This document shows positions 10,508 through 19,125 of a stretch of 64,000 bases of DNA, piece after piece. Within the stretch, counting starts at the first letter, position 1, and the number at the start of each line of letters is the position of its first letter. Both the position numbers and the translations under genes were made by a program. This DNA comes from Lysobacter enzymogenes (GTDB taxonomy: Bacteria > Pseudomonadota > Gammaproteobacteria > Xanthomonadales > Xanthomonadaceae), in NCBI RefSeq assembly GCF_023617245.1, contig NZ_CP067396.1, positions 1,488,001-1,552,000 of the forward strand, in the 5' to 3' direction. The notes under the pieces were generated by a model, which saw only the letters and a program-made list of their open reading frames with translations, had not been told where the DNA came from and made no database searches.

Positions 10508-10749
10508 GCGGCGCGGCATCTTCGGAAAAGGGAGAAACGGGAGTTTAGCCGGTGCGGCGCCGGCGTGCCTGGGCGGCCGGTCTCGCGCCGCGCCGGCGGG
10601 CCGGTTTGCCGGTCGTGCCGGCTTGCCGATCGTTGCGCGATCGGGACGCTTTCAGCGCGCGGACATGACGAAAGTGGGTGCATGCGGCGCGCGGTTGCGG
10701 CGTATGCTGGCCGCAGACCCGCCTGGCCTGCCGGCCGAAGGACGCGACG

Positions 10750-11022
10750 ATGCGAGTCGTCTACGAAGCCGCCCACCTGATCGACGCCCATCTGGTCCGC
10801 CATGCGCTGGAAGACGCCGGAATCCCGGTGTTCCTGCGCGGCGAGGCCCTGATCGGCGGCATGGGCGAGCTGCCGCTGTTCGGCGCGGTGCAGGTGTGCG
10901 TGCCGGACGCGGCCTGGCCGCAGGCGGACGAGGTGGTCCGGGCGCTGGCCCTGGGCGAGCCGCCGCCGCCCGAGCCGGAGCCGCAGACCGCGATGCCGCC
11001 GCCGGCGTGGCTGCCGGCCTGA
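10750..11022 (+). CDS. DUF2007 family putative signal-transducing protein
   Basis: 90 residues, matching the small DUF2007 family. The start MRVVYEAAHLIDAHLVRHAL, then GIPVFLRGEALIGGMGELP, is the typical N-terminal GlnB-like ferredoxin fold. The C-terminal 20 residues are Pro/Glu-rich. An in-frame upstream ATG at 10678 is rejected because the family begins at this Met. The function of the family is not established. Confidence 0.82.
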   Translation: MRVVYEAAHLIDAHLVRHALEDAGIPVFLRGEALIGGMGELPLFGAVQVCVPDAAWPQADEVVRALALGEPPPPEPEPQTAMPPPAWLPA

Positions 11023-11214
11023 GCGGCGCCGCTCGCCCGGGCGCCTGAGACGCCTGCCGCGGCCCGGATCGCGGCCGCGCCGGTGCCGTTCCGGCGTCCA
11101 CCACCCCCTTCCCGACCCCCTCGCGCCCGCTGCGGCGCGGCCGGCGAGCGCCGGCCGGCCCGCGCCGGACACTCCGTCCGCGGCGCGCCGCGGATGGACC
11201 ATCGGAGTTTCGCC

Positions 11215-11325
11215 ATGTTCCTGGCTATCGCCTTCGCACCTATCGCATTCGCACCTATCGCCTTCGCATCGCCGACCCTCGCGCCCGCGGCCGTGCACCG
11301 CCGCGGCTCCCGGAGGCGCGCATGA
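11215..11325 (+). CDS. 36-codon hydrophobic ORF coupled to the EamA gene
   Basis: Short open frame with a GGAG ribosome-binding site seven bases before its ATG and a stop that overlaps the EamA ATG as ATGA (11322-11325). The product has a hydrophobic Ala/Ile/Phe N-terminal half (AIAFAP repeats) and an Arg-rich tail ending RRGSRRRA. Residues 4-18 are encoded by three tandem 15-bp units. It could be a leader peptide that couples or tunes EamA translation, or a small membrane peptide. No homologue family recognised. Confidence 0.45.
   Translation: MFLAIAFAPIAFAPIAFASPTLAPAAVHRRGSRRRA
11225..11269 (+). repeat. Three tandem 15-bp units
   Basis: CTATCGCCTTCGCAC, CTATCGCATTCGCAC and CTATCGCCTTCGCAT follow each other with one mismatch each from a consensus. 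The unit length is a multiple of three, so changes in copy number would keep the small ORF in frame (repeat AIAFA/PIAFA). Confidence 0.85.
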
Positions 11326-12272
11326 GCGCCTCGTCGTCCGCCTCGTCGTCCGCCCCCGCCGCCGGCTCCGGCGCGCCGCTGCTGCAGATGCTGCTCGGCG
11401 CCAGCGTGATCAGCAGTTCGGCGGTGTTCGTGCGCTGGGTCGAGATCGGCCCGGGCGCCTCGGCGTTCTGGCGCATGGGCCTGGCCGCGATCATCCTGCT
11501 GCTGTTGCTGGGCCAGCCGTGGCGGCGCGAACGCCTGCGGCTGTGGCGGCCGCAGCCGCGGGTGCTGGGCCTGGTGATGCTGAGCGCGGTGTTCATGGCC
11601 TTCGACCTGTGGATGTGGCACCGCTCGATCGTCTACGTCGGGGTCGGCCTGTCGACCCTGCTGGCCAATTTCCAGGTGTTCGTGCTGGCCGGCGCCGGCG
11701 CGCTGTTCCTCGGCGAGCGCGCCGGCTGGAAGCTGTGGGTCGGCCTGAGCCTGGGCCTGGTCGGGCTGGCGCTGCTGCTGGCGCCGGGCTGGGAGCACAT
11801 GGACGCGCGCTTCCGTCTCGGCGTGTTCTTCGGCCTGGCCGCGGCGCTGGCCTACGGCGGTTTCCTGCTGGCCTTCCGCGCTGCCCAGGCGCGCCGCGGC
11901 GACACCCCGAACGAAGCGCTGCAATGGTGGCTGTGCCTGGGCTGCGTGCTGGTGCTCGGGCTGACCGTGCCGCTCGGCGGCGAGAGCATGTGGCCGCAAA
12001 GCGCGCACGACTGGTTGATCCTGGCCGCCTACGCCGCCATCGCCCAGGTGCTGGGCTGGCTGGTGATCGGCCGGGCGATGCCGCTGCTGCCGGCCGGCAT
12101 CGTCGGCCTGTGCCTGCTGCTGCAGCCGCTGCTGGCCTATGTCTGGGACGTGCTGATCTTCCACAAGCGGCTCGGCGGCCTGGAGCTGCTCGGCATCGGC
12201 CTGTCGCTGGCCGGCATCTTCCTGGGCCTGGCGCGCGGCGACCAGCCGCTGTTCGCGCGCAAGCCGCGTTGA
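11322..12272 (+). CDS. EamA/DMT-family exporter
   Basis: 316 residues with about ten transmembrane helices arranged as two EamA repeats. The first repeat contains SSAVFVRWVEIGPGASAFWR, as in many DMT (RhaT/YdcZ-like) proteins. The second ends with LAYVWDVLIFHKRLGGLELLG, the usual final helix pair. The family exports amino acids, nucleosides or other metabolites; the substrate is unknown. A GGAGG site sits just before the ATG, and the start overlaps the upstream 36-codon ORF. apt follows 59 bp downstream on the same strand. Confidence 0.85.
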   Translation: MSASSSASSSAPAAGSGAPLLQMLLGASVISSSAVFVRWVEIGPGASAFWRMGLAAIILLLLLGQPWRRERLRLWRPQPRVLGLVMLSAVFMAFDLWMWHRSIVYVGVGLSTLLANFQVFVLAGAGALFLGERAGWKLWVGLSLGLVGLALLLAPGWEHMDARFRLGVFFGLAAALAYGGFLLAFRAAQARRGDTPNEALQWWLCLGCVLVLGLTVPLGGESMWPQSAHDWLILAAYAAIAQVLGWLVIGRAMPLLPAGIVGLCLLLQPLLAYVWDVLIFHKRLGGLELLGIGLSLAGIFLGLARGDQPLFARKPR

Positions 12273-12331
12273 CGCGCGCCGACGCCGCCGGCGCGCACAA
12301 TCCCGTCATTCCTTCAGTTGCTAACGCCCCG

Positions 12332-12862
12332 ATGACCGATTCCCTCGTCCCGATCCAGCGCCTGATCCGCAGCGTCGCGGATTTTCCCAAGCCCGGCGTC
12401 ACCTTCCGCGACGTCACCCCGCTGCTGGCCGATGCCGGCGGCTTCGCCCGCTGCATCGACGCGTTGGCCGAGCCCTGGCAGGGCAGCGGCGTGCAGGCGG
12501 TGTGCGGGATCGAATCGCGCGGTTTCATCTTCGGCGCGGCGCTGGCGCAGAAGCTGCACGCCGGCTTCGTGCCGCTGCGCAAGCCGGGCAAGCTGCCGCC
12601 GCCGCTGGTGACGGTGGAGTACGAGCTGGAATACGGCCGCGACAGCCTGCAGGCGCGCAGCGACGCGCTCAAGCCTGGTGAGCGCACCCTGATCGTCGAC
12701 GACGTACTGGCCACCGGCGGCACCCTGGCGGCGGCGCGCGAGTTGGTCGAGCGCCTGGACGCGGTATTGGTCGGCGCCAGCGTGCTGATCGAACTGCCGG
12801 CGCTGAACGGACGCGCGCGCTGGAGCGGCGAGGCGCCGGTGCATTCGTTGCTGCGTTACTGA
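12332..12862 (+). CDS. apt: Adenine phosphoribosyltransferase
   Basis: 176 residues. Salvages adenine to AMP with PRPP. The type I PRPP-binding motif is LIVDDVLATGGT, and the upstream IESRGFIFGAALAQKL and RKPGKLP segments are APRT-specific. ATG 12332 gives the usual family N-terminus (LIRSVADFPKPGVTFRDVTPLL). The gene follows the EamA exporter on the same strand and may be co-transcribed with it. Confidence 0.95.
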   Translation: MTDSLVPIQRLIRSVADFPKPGVTFRDVTPLLADAGGFARCIDALAEPWQGSGVQAVCGIESRGFIFGAALAQKLHAGFVPLRKPGKLPPPLVTVEYELEYGRDSLQARSDALKPGERTLIVDDVLATGGTLAAARELVERLDAVLVGASVLIELPALNGRARWSGEAPVHSLLRY

Positions 12863-12891
12863 TCGAGGTTGCGGCGCGGGCGTGAAAGCCC

Positions 12892-12973
12892 GCGGTCGCG
12901 GCTCGCGCCGCTCCTACAGGGAGCGGCCGACGCACCCGCCGCCCCTGTAGGAGCGGCGCGAGCCGCGACCGCG
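12892..12973. repeat. Inverted pair of family-C REP elements
   Basis: GCGGTCGCGGCTCGCGCC followed by GCTCCTACAGG (12892-12921) is mirrored by the reverse-complement element 12942-12973. Lies between the convergent apt and PNGase-like genes, where a stable hairpin could act as a bidirectional 3' structure. Confidence 0.85.
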
Positions 12974-13050
12974 CCACCGCGCCGCCCGGCGCCATCCGCG
13001 ACCCGCCGCGTTTCTCCACGCCGAAGCGCGAAGAAACGCAGCCGCGCCGC

Positions 13051-14748
13051 TCACGGCGTCCCGCAGCGATACCGATCCGTTTCGATGAACCCGTTGCGCT
13101 GCGAGATCTCGCGGTCGTAGCAGCCCTGCGTGCCGTAGCTGCGGTGGCGCTGGGTCGAATGCCCGGTCGCGTGCCGCTCCGGCCGCGGCACGCCGTAGTT
13201 CCAGCCGGCTTCGCCTTCGAAGCGGTTGCGCTTGACCTGCGCCGCCGCCGGTTGGCCGCGGCCCGGGCTCTGCAGCAGGTCGGCGTCGTCGAAGATCTTC
13301 ATCGTGGTGACGATGCGCTGCGCGCTGCCGGACGGGATCACGCTGATCGCGCCGTCGAAGCCGAAGCGCTGGGCCAGCGTCGACACCGTCGGCAGGCCGC
13401 GGCCGAGCCGGGTCACGGTCTGGGTGTCGTTCCACTGCGCCTTGATCCCGTCGGGATTCTCGTCCGCGCCCCAGGTGTGCAGGCCGTCGTTGCCGACGAT
13501 GCGCTCGACCGTGGTGTATTCGCGGCCCTTGGCGGTATCGACATAACCGGTCGCGCGCAGGCGGTGGCCGCCGCGGGTGTCGACCTGGAACGTGCCGTCG
13601 GGCTTCGCGCTGTAGTTCGAACGCGCCGCCAACGGGGTCAGCTCGTAGCTCAGCAGGCGCCCGCCGGTGGCGCCGCGGCGCGGGTCGGTCCAGGCCTGCA
13701 GGTTCGGCTGCAAGGTCCAGCCGGACGCGCCGTCGGGCAGGTTGGCGACGCGGAAGCGCACCTCGTGCGCGCGGCCGTCGTTGACCAGGCCGATGAAGGG
13801 AGTGAGGTCGTAGCGGATCGGTTCGATGTCGAACGCGCGCGGCGCCGGCAGTACGTACCACAGGAACGGGTTCGACCAGCCGCCGGTGTAGATGTGCGGA
13901 TACGGCATGGCGATGCCGGCGACGCGGCCGTCGATCAGCACCTGCACTTCGCGGTAGGCGCCGTGCTGGGCCGGGCAGGAGTAGTTCGCTTCCGGCGGCG
14001 CGGTGAAGTACCAGAATTCCTCGCAACCGCCGCCGGAACCGGTGGCGTAGACCTCGCCGAGCCAGCGCGTGGCGTTGGCCGGCAGGGTGTAGTCGCCGAC
14101 CAGGTCGCCGCCGTCGCGGCGCGCGTTCGCCAGCGGCGCGACCCGGTCGGCGCTGGCGACGGCGGGGTGGCGGCGGTCGGCGTTGTAGAACACCACCCGC
14201 GCCTGCACGTAGATCACCCCGGTGTAGGTGTCGTTGACCACGTTGCCGAGCGCCATGCGCACCTGCTGCGGGGTCTTGAGCAGGGCGGCGTAGTCGCTGA
14301 GGTCCTTTTCCACGCGCCAGGCGATGCCGTCGCGCGACGGCTCGGGCGTGCTGGTGGAGAACACGGTGACGCCGCCGATTTCCATATGGCCGAGGCGGTC
14401 GTACTGCACGCCCTTGACCTGTCCGTCCATCTCCAGCACCACCTTGCTCCACGGGCCGGGGCAGGCGGCGGGCGGGGCGATCTGGCCCAGGTGCCATTCG
14501 AAATCGGCGAAAGCGGTATCGAGGATCGGCACCGTGCAGCTGCGCGTATCCGGACGCGCCACCGCCGGATCGGCGGTGCGCGGGTCGTCCCAGTCGCTGC
14601 CGAATTCGTCGGCGGCCAGCGCCGGCGCGGCGTTCAGGCCGAGCAGGGCGAGCGCGAGCGCGCACTCGCGCCAGCGGGCGCTGCGGGAGGGCGGGTTCGC
14701 GTTCGTAGCGAGGCCGGGATTCGGGCGGACGGCGGGGCGTGCGGGCAT
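13051..14748 (-). CDS. Secreted PNGase A-like peptide-N-glycanase
   Basis: 565 residues. Resembles the plant/fungal-type peptide-N4-(N-acetylglucosaminyl)asparagine amidase A family, which releases N-glycans from glycopeptides. Characteristic segments are the C-TVPILDTAF start, the PP-AACPGPWSKVVLEMDG motif, DRLGHMEIGGV with FSTSTPEP, and GGWSNPFLWYVLP. Signal peptide near residues 20-45 (CALALALLGLNAAPALAA). The start at 14748 is preferred because AAGGA lies eight bases upstream; ATG 14757 would abut that site. The enzyme is exported and could act on eukaryotic glycoproteins of prey or hosts. Confidence 0.8.
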   Translation of the reverse strand: MPARPAVRPNPGLATNANPPSRSARWRECALALALLGLNAAPALAADEFGSDWDDPRTADPAVARPDTRSCTVPILDTAFADFEWHLGQIAPPAACPGPWSKVVLEMDGQVKGVQYDRLGHMEIGGVTVFSTSTPEPSRDGIAWRVEKDLSDYAALLKTPQQVRMALGNVVNDTYTGVIYVQARVVFYNADRRHPAVASADRVAPLANARRDGGDLVGDYTLPANATRWLGEVYATGSGGGCEEFWYFTAPPEANYSCPAQHGAYREVQVLIDGRVAGIAMPYPHIYTGGWSNPFLWYVLPAPRAFDIEPIRYDLTPFIGLVNDGRAHEVRFRVANLPDGASGWTLQPNLQAWTDPRRGATGGRLLSYELTPLAARSNYSAKPDGTFQVDTRGGHRLRATGYVDTAKGREYTTVERIVGNDGLHTWGADENPDGIKAQWNDTQTVTRLGRGLPTVSTLAQRFGFDGAISVIPSGSAQRIVTTMKIFDDADLLQSPGRGQPAAAQVKRNRFEGEAGWNYGVPRPERHATGHSTQRHRSYGTQGCYDREISQRNGFIETDRYRCGTP

Positions 14749-14939
14749 CGCGAGCATCCTTTGCGGCAGGCGGGGGCAGGGCGCGGCGGCCGGCGAGCGC
14801 CGGCGCAGGGTCGAGCTTCCCGCCGCGCGCGGGCGCGGACAAGCCGCGCCGCCGCACGCCGGCCTTGAATCCTGCGACCTGCGCCGCATTTCATTGCCAC
14901 GGCGGCGATACCGCCACAGCCCGCACACGGAGGCAGACG

Positions 14940-15605
14940 ATGGCCGGTTCCTTCATTCCCGGTATTGGCGCGTTCAAGCAGCGCATGCCGCAGCGCGAAG
15001 ACGCGCTGCCGGGCCGCGACACGCCGCTGCCGCTGCACAACGCCCATTACCTCAGCGGCGCCAAGCTGCGCGATGCGTATCCCGGGCTGGCGCGGGTGCA
15101 GTTCGGGCTGGGCTGCTTTTGGGGCGCGGAGCGCAAGTTCTGGTCGCTGCCGGGCGTGGCGGTGACCGCGGTCGGCTATTCCGGCGGCTACACCCCGAAC
15201 CCGACCTACCGCGAAGTCTGCAGCGGCCAGACCGGCCACGCCGAGACCGTGCTGGTGGTCTACGACCCGGCCAAGATCGGCTTCGACGAACTGCTGAAGG
15301 TCTTCTGGGAAAGCCACGACCCGACCCAGGGCATGCGCCAGGGCAACGACGCCGGCACCCAGTACCGTTCGGCGATCTATTGCGAGGACGACAGCCAGTA
15401 CCGCGCCGCCCTGGCCAGCCGCGACGCGTTCCAGGCCAGGTTGCGCGAGGCCGGTTTCGGCGAGATCACCACCGAGATCGCCGCGCCGCCGGCGCCGGAG
15501 TTCTATTACGCCGAGGACGATCACCAGCAGTACCTGGCGAAGAATCCGGCCGGCTATTGCGGCCTGGGCGGCACCGGCGTGAGTTGTCCGATCGGCGTGG
15601 CGTGA
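14940..15605 (+). CDS. msrA: Peptide methionine sulfoxide reductase A
   Basis: 221 residues. Reduces methionine-S-sulfoxide in proteins. The catalytic motif GCFWGAE has the nucleophilic Cys at 59. Other family signatures are YSGGYTPNPTYREVCSGQTGHAE and FWESHDPTQGMRQGNDAGTQYRS. The C-terminus has GYCGLGGTGVSCP with resolving cysteines. A GGAGG ribosome-binding site precedes ATG 14940. Divergent from the PNGase gene. The N-terminal extension of about 50 residues before the core is normal for the longer MsrA subgroup. Confidence 0.95.
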   Translation: MAGSFIPGIGAFKQRMPQREDALPGRDTPLPLHNAHYLSGAKLRDAYPGLARVQFGLGCFWGAERKFWSLPGVAVTAVGYSGGYTPNPTYREVCSGQTGHAETVLVVYDPAKIGFDELLKVFWESHDPTQGMRQGNDAGTQYRSAIYCEDDSQYRAALASRDAFQARLREAGFGEITTEIAAPPAPEFYYAEDDHQQYLAKNPAGYCGLGGTGVSCPIGVA

Positions 15606-15716
15606 AGCCGGGAAGTTAGCGGACAGGCCAACGGGCGCGGCCGTCGCCACGGCGGCCGCGTCGCGCCTGCGCGATGCGCGCGCCGATTCCCGGCTTGGTG
15701 TTTCCGCGCCGCGGCC

Positions 15717-16289
15717 TCAAGCGAAATCGCGCGCGAACATCGCCCGCATCTGGGCGATGCCGTCGGCCTGCTCCGGCGCGACCAGCCACAGGCAGGCTTC
15801 GGCGAAGGACACCGGCGAGGTGCCCGGCGCGGTCACGATTCCGCCGGCGCTGACGCAGGCTTGTTCGCGGTAATGCGCGTGCCCGCTGTAGCCGGGCACC
15901 GCGTCGAGATAGCCGGGTTCGTTGCTGGTGTGCGCGCGCTCGTTGAGCAGCCCCGCCGCGGCCAGCGCGCGGGTGCCGCCGCAGATGCCGGCGATGGCGC
16001 CGCCGCGCGCGGCGCGCTCGCGCAAGGCCTGGACGATCGGCGCCGGCGCGGGCGCTTCGTCCCACAGCGGGCTGCCGGGCACGACCCACAGCTCGCCGTC
16101 GCCCGGATCGAGTTCGGCCAGGCGCCGCTGCGGCTGCAGGCTCAGCCCGCCCATCGTGGTCAGCGGCGCGGCGTCGATGCTGGCGCTGACTACGTCGATG
16201 CCGAACCAGGCATGCGCGGCGCCGGCGAGCGGCGCGTATTCCCAATCGGCGGGACGGTCGATCATCAGCAGGACGATGCGCTGGGTCAT
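15717..16289 (-). CDS. DJ-1/PfpI family protein
   Basis: 190 residues with a glutamine-amidotransferase-like flavodoxin fold. The nucleophile elbow is AGICGGTRALAAAGLL with Cys103. The order strand-PGS-ICGGT-HTSNEPGYL matches DJ-1/PfpI proteins related to the N-terminal half of AraC-type regulators, but no HTH is attached. Functions in the family include chaperone/glyoxalase and hydratase activities; none can be assigned here. About 250 bp separate it from oxyR, which is on the same strand upstream of it. Confidence 0.78.
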   Translation of the reverse strand: MTQRIVLLMIDRPADWEYAPLAGAAHAWFGIDVVSASIDAAPLTTMGGLSLQPQRRLAELDPGDGELWVVPGSPLWDEAPAPAPIVQALRERAARGGAIAGICGGTRALAAAGLLNERAHTSNEPGYLDAVPGYSGHAHYREQACVSAGGIVTAPGTSPVSFAEACLWLVAPEQADGIAQMRAMFARDFA

Positions 16290-16540
16290 GCGCGAAGGCT
16301 CCGGAATGGGGCGCCCATCGTCCCCGCGGTCGCCGCGCGCTGCCAGTGACGCCCGTCAGGCAACGCGAAGATCGCGTCGCGGCGACGGCTCGCCCGGTCG
16401 GCGCGTGGTTCGCTCGGGACCGCGCCGGCGGACGCCGCGCTTGTCCACGCAGCCCCATGCTCGAACGCCTTGGATGGCAGGGCCGGCGCCGGCTCGAACA
16501 GCGCGTTGCCGGACACCCGCGCCAGCGAAACCGCGCCCGC

Positions 16541-17491
16541 TCAGCGCACCTCGCGCGCCGGCTTGCGTTTGCCGCCGGCGACGGCGACCGGCGGCTGCAG
16601 CAGCGAGGCCGGCAGCTTGCGCAGTTCGTCGGCCAGTTGCAGCAGGAAGTCCGACATCGCCGAACTGCGCCGCCACAGCATGCCGATCTGCCGGTGCGGC
16701 GGCGTGCCGCTGAAGCGCAGCAGGCGGATGTCGGGCGAGTTCGGCACCGGCGGCTGCACCGCCAGGGTCGGCAGCAGGGTGATGCCGACGCCCGCGGCGA
16801 CCATCTGCCGCAGCGTTTCCAGGCTGGTGGCGCGGAAACCGTCGCGCTCGTCGGCGCCGGCCAGGCGGCACACGTCGAGGGCCTGATCGCGCAGGCAGTG
16901 GCCCTCTTCGAGCAGCAGCAGGTGCTGGTCGTCGAGGTCGTGCAGGTCGAGGCTGTCGCGCGCGGCCATCGGATGCTGCTGCGGCACCGCCAGGATGAAG
17001 GGTTCGTCGAACAGCGGCTCGACGTGGAGCTGGTCGTCGTGGATCGGCAGCGCCAGCAGGCCGGCGTCGAGGCGGCCGTCGCGCAGGCGGGCGAGGATCT
17101 GGTCGGTCTTCTCCTCGACCAGCAGCAGCTCCAGGCGCGGGAAGCGCTTGCGCAGGTTCGGCACCACGTGCGGCAGCAGGTACGGGCCGAGGGTCGGGAA
17201 CAGGCCCAGCCGCACCGTGCCGGCCTCCGGGTCCTGGCTGCGGCGCGCGATCTCGCTCATCTGTTCGACGTCGGCGATGACCTTGCGCGCGCGCTCGGCG
17301 ATGTCGCGCCCGACCGGGGTCAGCATCACCCGCCGCGGCGCGCGTTCGACCAGCGACACGCCCAGCTCGTCCTCGAGCTTCTTGATCTGGGTCGAAAGCG
17401 TGGGCTGGCTCACGAAGCTGGCCGCGGCGGCGCGGCCGAAGTGCTTGTGATCGGCGAGCGCGACCAGATATTTGAGGTCTCGAAGGTTCAT
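16541..17491 (-). CDS. oxyR: LysR-type hydrogen peroxide sensor OxyR
   Basis: 316 residues. LysR HTH at 1-60 (MNLRDLKYLVALADHKHFGRAA is OxyR-like). The redox pair is present at Cys199 and Cys208 (EEGHCLRDQALDVC), the same spacing and numbering as in E. coli OxyR, so a disulfide switch is expected. The regulator activates peroxide-defence genes. It is divergent from ahpC over 165 bp containing an OxyR-box match. The C-terminal Lys/Arg-rich tail is slightly longer than usual. Confidence 0.93.
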   Translation of the reverse strand: MNLRDLKYLVALADHKHFGRAAAASFVSQPTLSTQIKKLEDELGVSLVERAPRRVMLTPVGRDIAERARKVIADVEQMSEIARRSQDPEAGTVRLGLFPTLGPYLLPHVVPNLRKRFPRLELLLVEEKTDQILARLRDGRLDAGLLALPIHDDQLHVEPLFDEPFILAVPQQHPMAARDSLDLHDLDDQHLLLLEEGHCLRDQALDVCRLAGADERDGFRATSLETLRQMVAAGVGITLLPTLAVQPPVPNSPDIRLLRFSGTPPHRQIGMLWRRSSAMSDFLLQLADELRKLPASLLQPPVAVAGGKRKPAREVR

Positions 17492-17504
17492 GGCCGGGCT
17501 GTCA

Positions 17505-17541
17505 ATTGAGGATGGCTATCGGCATAATAGGAACAATTCAT
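17505..17541. promoter_or_regulatory. Candidate OxyR-binding box between oxyR and ahpC
   Basis: The sequence reads ATTG-N7-CTAT-N7-ATAG-N7-TCAT (17505-17508, 17516-17519, 17527-17530, 17538-17541). The OxyR consensus is ATAG-N7-CTAT-N7-ATAG-N7-CTAT; 13 of 16 defined bases match with exact 7-bp spacing. Its place between oxyR and ahpC supports peroxide-activated ahpC transcription and possible oxyR autoregulation. Confidence 0.75.
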
Positions 17542-17553
17542 TTCAGTAATCAA

Positions 17554-17582
17554 TTGCTGTAGCGCAACATACGCAGCATAGG
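17554..17582 (+). promoter_or_regulatory. Possible ahpC promoter
   Basis: TTGCTG (17554-17559) and CATAGG (17577-17582) are 17 bp apart and lie 13 bp downstream of the OxyR box. The -10 match is weak, as is common for activator-dependent promoters. The ahpC ATG is 74 bp further on. Confidence 0.4.
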
Positions 17583-17656
17583 TTGTGCCTAGCGACGTGT
17601 TGATCCTGTTGCGCCCCCCTTTACCACCCATCCCATCCCATCCAGGAGATACCCGC

Positions 17657-18196
17657 ATGCTTTCGATCGGCGAGAAGTTCCCGAAATTCAAGGTCAAGGC
17701 CACCGTCGGCATCGACAACCTCGACACCGCCTTCGCGGACATCGACAACGACACCTACAAGGGCAAGTGGCTGCTGGTGTTCTTCTATCCGAAGGACTTC
17801 ACCTTCGTCTGCCCGACCGAGATCAAGGGCTTCGGCGACCTGAACCAGCAGTTCCTGGACCGCGACTGCCAGGTGCTAGCCGCGTCCACCGACAGCGAGT
17901 TCGTCCACCTGGCGTGGCGCAAGGACCATAAGGACCTGCGCGACCTGCCGTTCCCCATGCTGGCCGACATCAAGAAGGACCTGACCTCGGCCCTGGGCAT
18001 CCTCAGCGAAGACGGCGTCGCCCAGCGCGCCACCTTCCTGGTCGACCCGGAAGGCATCATCCGCTTCGTCTACGTCACCGACGGTTCGGTCGGCCGCAAC
18101 CCGCAGGAAGTGCTGCGCGTGCTGGACGCCCTGCAGACCGACGAGCTGTGCCCGTGCAACTGGAACCAGGGCGACAACACCCTGAAGGTCGCCTAA
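17657..18196 (+). CDS. ahpC: Peroxiredoxin AhpC
   Basis: 179 residues. Typical 2-Cys peroxiredoxin reducing H2O2 and organic hydroperoxides. The peroxidatic Cys52 is in FYPKDFTFVCPTE; resolving cysteines Cys165/Cys167 are in ELCPCNW. The CPCNW C-terminus matches the AhpD-linked AhpC type rather than the AhpF-linked enterobacterial form. Start 17657 follows an AGGAGA ribosome-binding site. ahpD is the next gene on the strand, and no ahpF is visible. Confidence 0.94.
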   Translation: MLSIGEKFPKFKVKATVGIDNLDTAFADIDNDTYKGKWLLVFFYPKDFTFVCPTEIKGFGDLNQQFLDRDCQVLAASTDSEFVHLAWRKDHKDLRDLPFPMLADIKKDLTSALGILSEDGVAQRATFLVDPEGIIRFVYVTDGSVGRNPQEVLRVLDALQTDELCPCNWNQGDNTLKVA

Positions 18197-18400
18197 GGGA
18201 CTCGGCGCCGGCCGCCCGTTGACGGCGGCCCGGCGCAGGGTTTCGACCTCGGGACGCCTGTCCCGCGGCGCCGGATTCCGTGACCCGGCGCCCACCTGGT
18301 TCCACCTGCGCCGCCGGCTCGCCGGCAGCGCAGTCTTCTTCGGCACCACCCCGCATGCGGCCGGTCGCACCGGCCTCCCTCCCCTCCGTGCGGGTGCCTG

Positions 18401-18428
18401 CAGCCGGGGTTCGCCCCGGCTGTTTTTT
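18401..18428 (+). terminator. Rho-independent terminator between ahpC and ahpD
   Basis: AGCCGGGG-TTCG-CCCCGGCT hairpin followed by a run of six T. It lies 205 bp after ahpC and 136 bp before ahpD, so ahpD is either read through partially or has its own promoter. Confidence 0.85.
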
Positions 18429-18563
18429 ACACCGCTGCATCGCGCCGCTGCGCTACGCCCTCGACGAGTTCCCAGCCAGCCGTGCGCTTGCGCACGCCCG
18501 CCAGGCGCTCGAGCGCGCCCGCTGCGCGGCCGTCCCCCGATCCGAGAATTCAGGAGCTTCCCG

Positions 18564-19091
18564 ATGAGCCTCACCGATCTTCGCAATTCGCTGCCCGACT
18601 ACGCCAAGGACCTCAAGCTCAACCTCGACAGCGTGCTCAGCGACGCCGGCTCGCAGGGCCTGGACGCCAAGCAGATCCGCGCCATCGCCCTGTCGTGCGC
18701 GATCGCCTCGCGCTACAAGCCGCTGACGCAAGCGGTGGAAGCGTTCGCGGCCGAGAAGCTGTCGGCCGAGGAAATCGCCGGCGCCAAGGCCGCGGCGGCG
18801 GTGATGGGCATGAACAACATCTATTACCGCGCCACCCACCTGATCCAGAACGAAGAGTACGGCCAGTTGCGCGCCGGCCTGCGCATGAACGTCATGGCCA
18901 ACCCGGGCATCGACAAGATGACCTTCGAACTGGCCTCGCTGGCGGTGTCGGCCATCAACGGCTGCGGCGCCTGCATGGACTCGCACGAGAAGGTGCTGCG
19001 CAAGCACGAGATCAGCGCGCAGGGCGTGCAGAGCGCGCTCAAGATCGGCGCGGTGGTGCACGCGGTCGCGGTGGCGCTCGAGCAGGCCTGA
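18564..19091 (+). CDS. ahpD: Alkylhydroperoxidase AhpD
   Basis: 175 residues, carboxymuconolactone decarboxylase-like fold. The active site Glu122, Cys134-x-x-Cys137 (CGACMDSH) and His141 has the same spacing as in Mycobacterium tuberculosis AhpD (E118, C130, C133, H137). In that system AhpD regenerates AhpC with a lipoylated partner; the same role is inferred here from the adjacent ahpC. AGGAG lies ahead of ATG 18564. A strong terminator follows. Confidence 0.93.
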   Translation: MSLTDLRNSLPDYAKDLKLNLDSVLSDAGSQGLDAKQIRAIALSCAIASRYKPLTQAVEAFAAEKLSAEEIAGAKAAAAVMGMNNIYYRATHLIQNEEYGQLRAGLRMNVMANPGIDKMTFELASLAVSAINGCGACMDSHEKVLRKHEISAQGVQSALKIGAVVHAVAVALEQA

Positions 19092-19125
19092 GCGCGTCGC
19101 GTTTAAAAGTTGGATGGTGGTAGGG

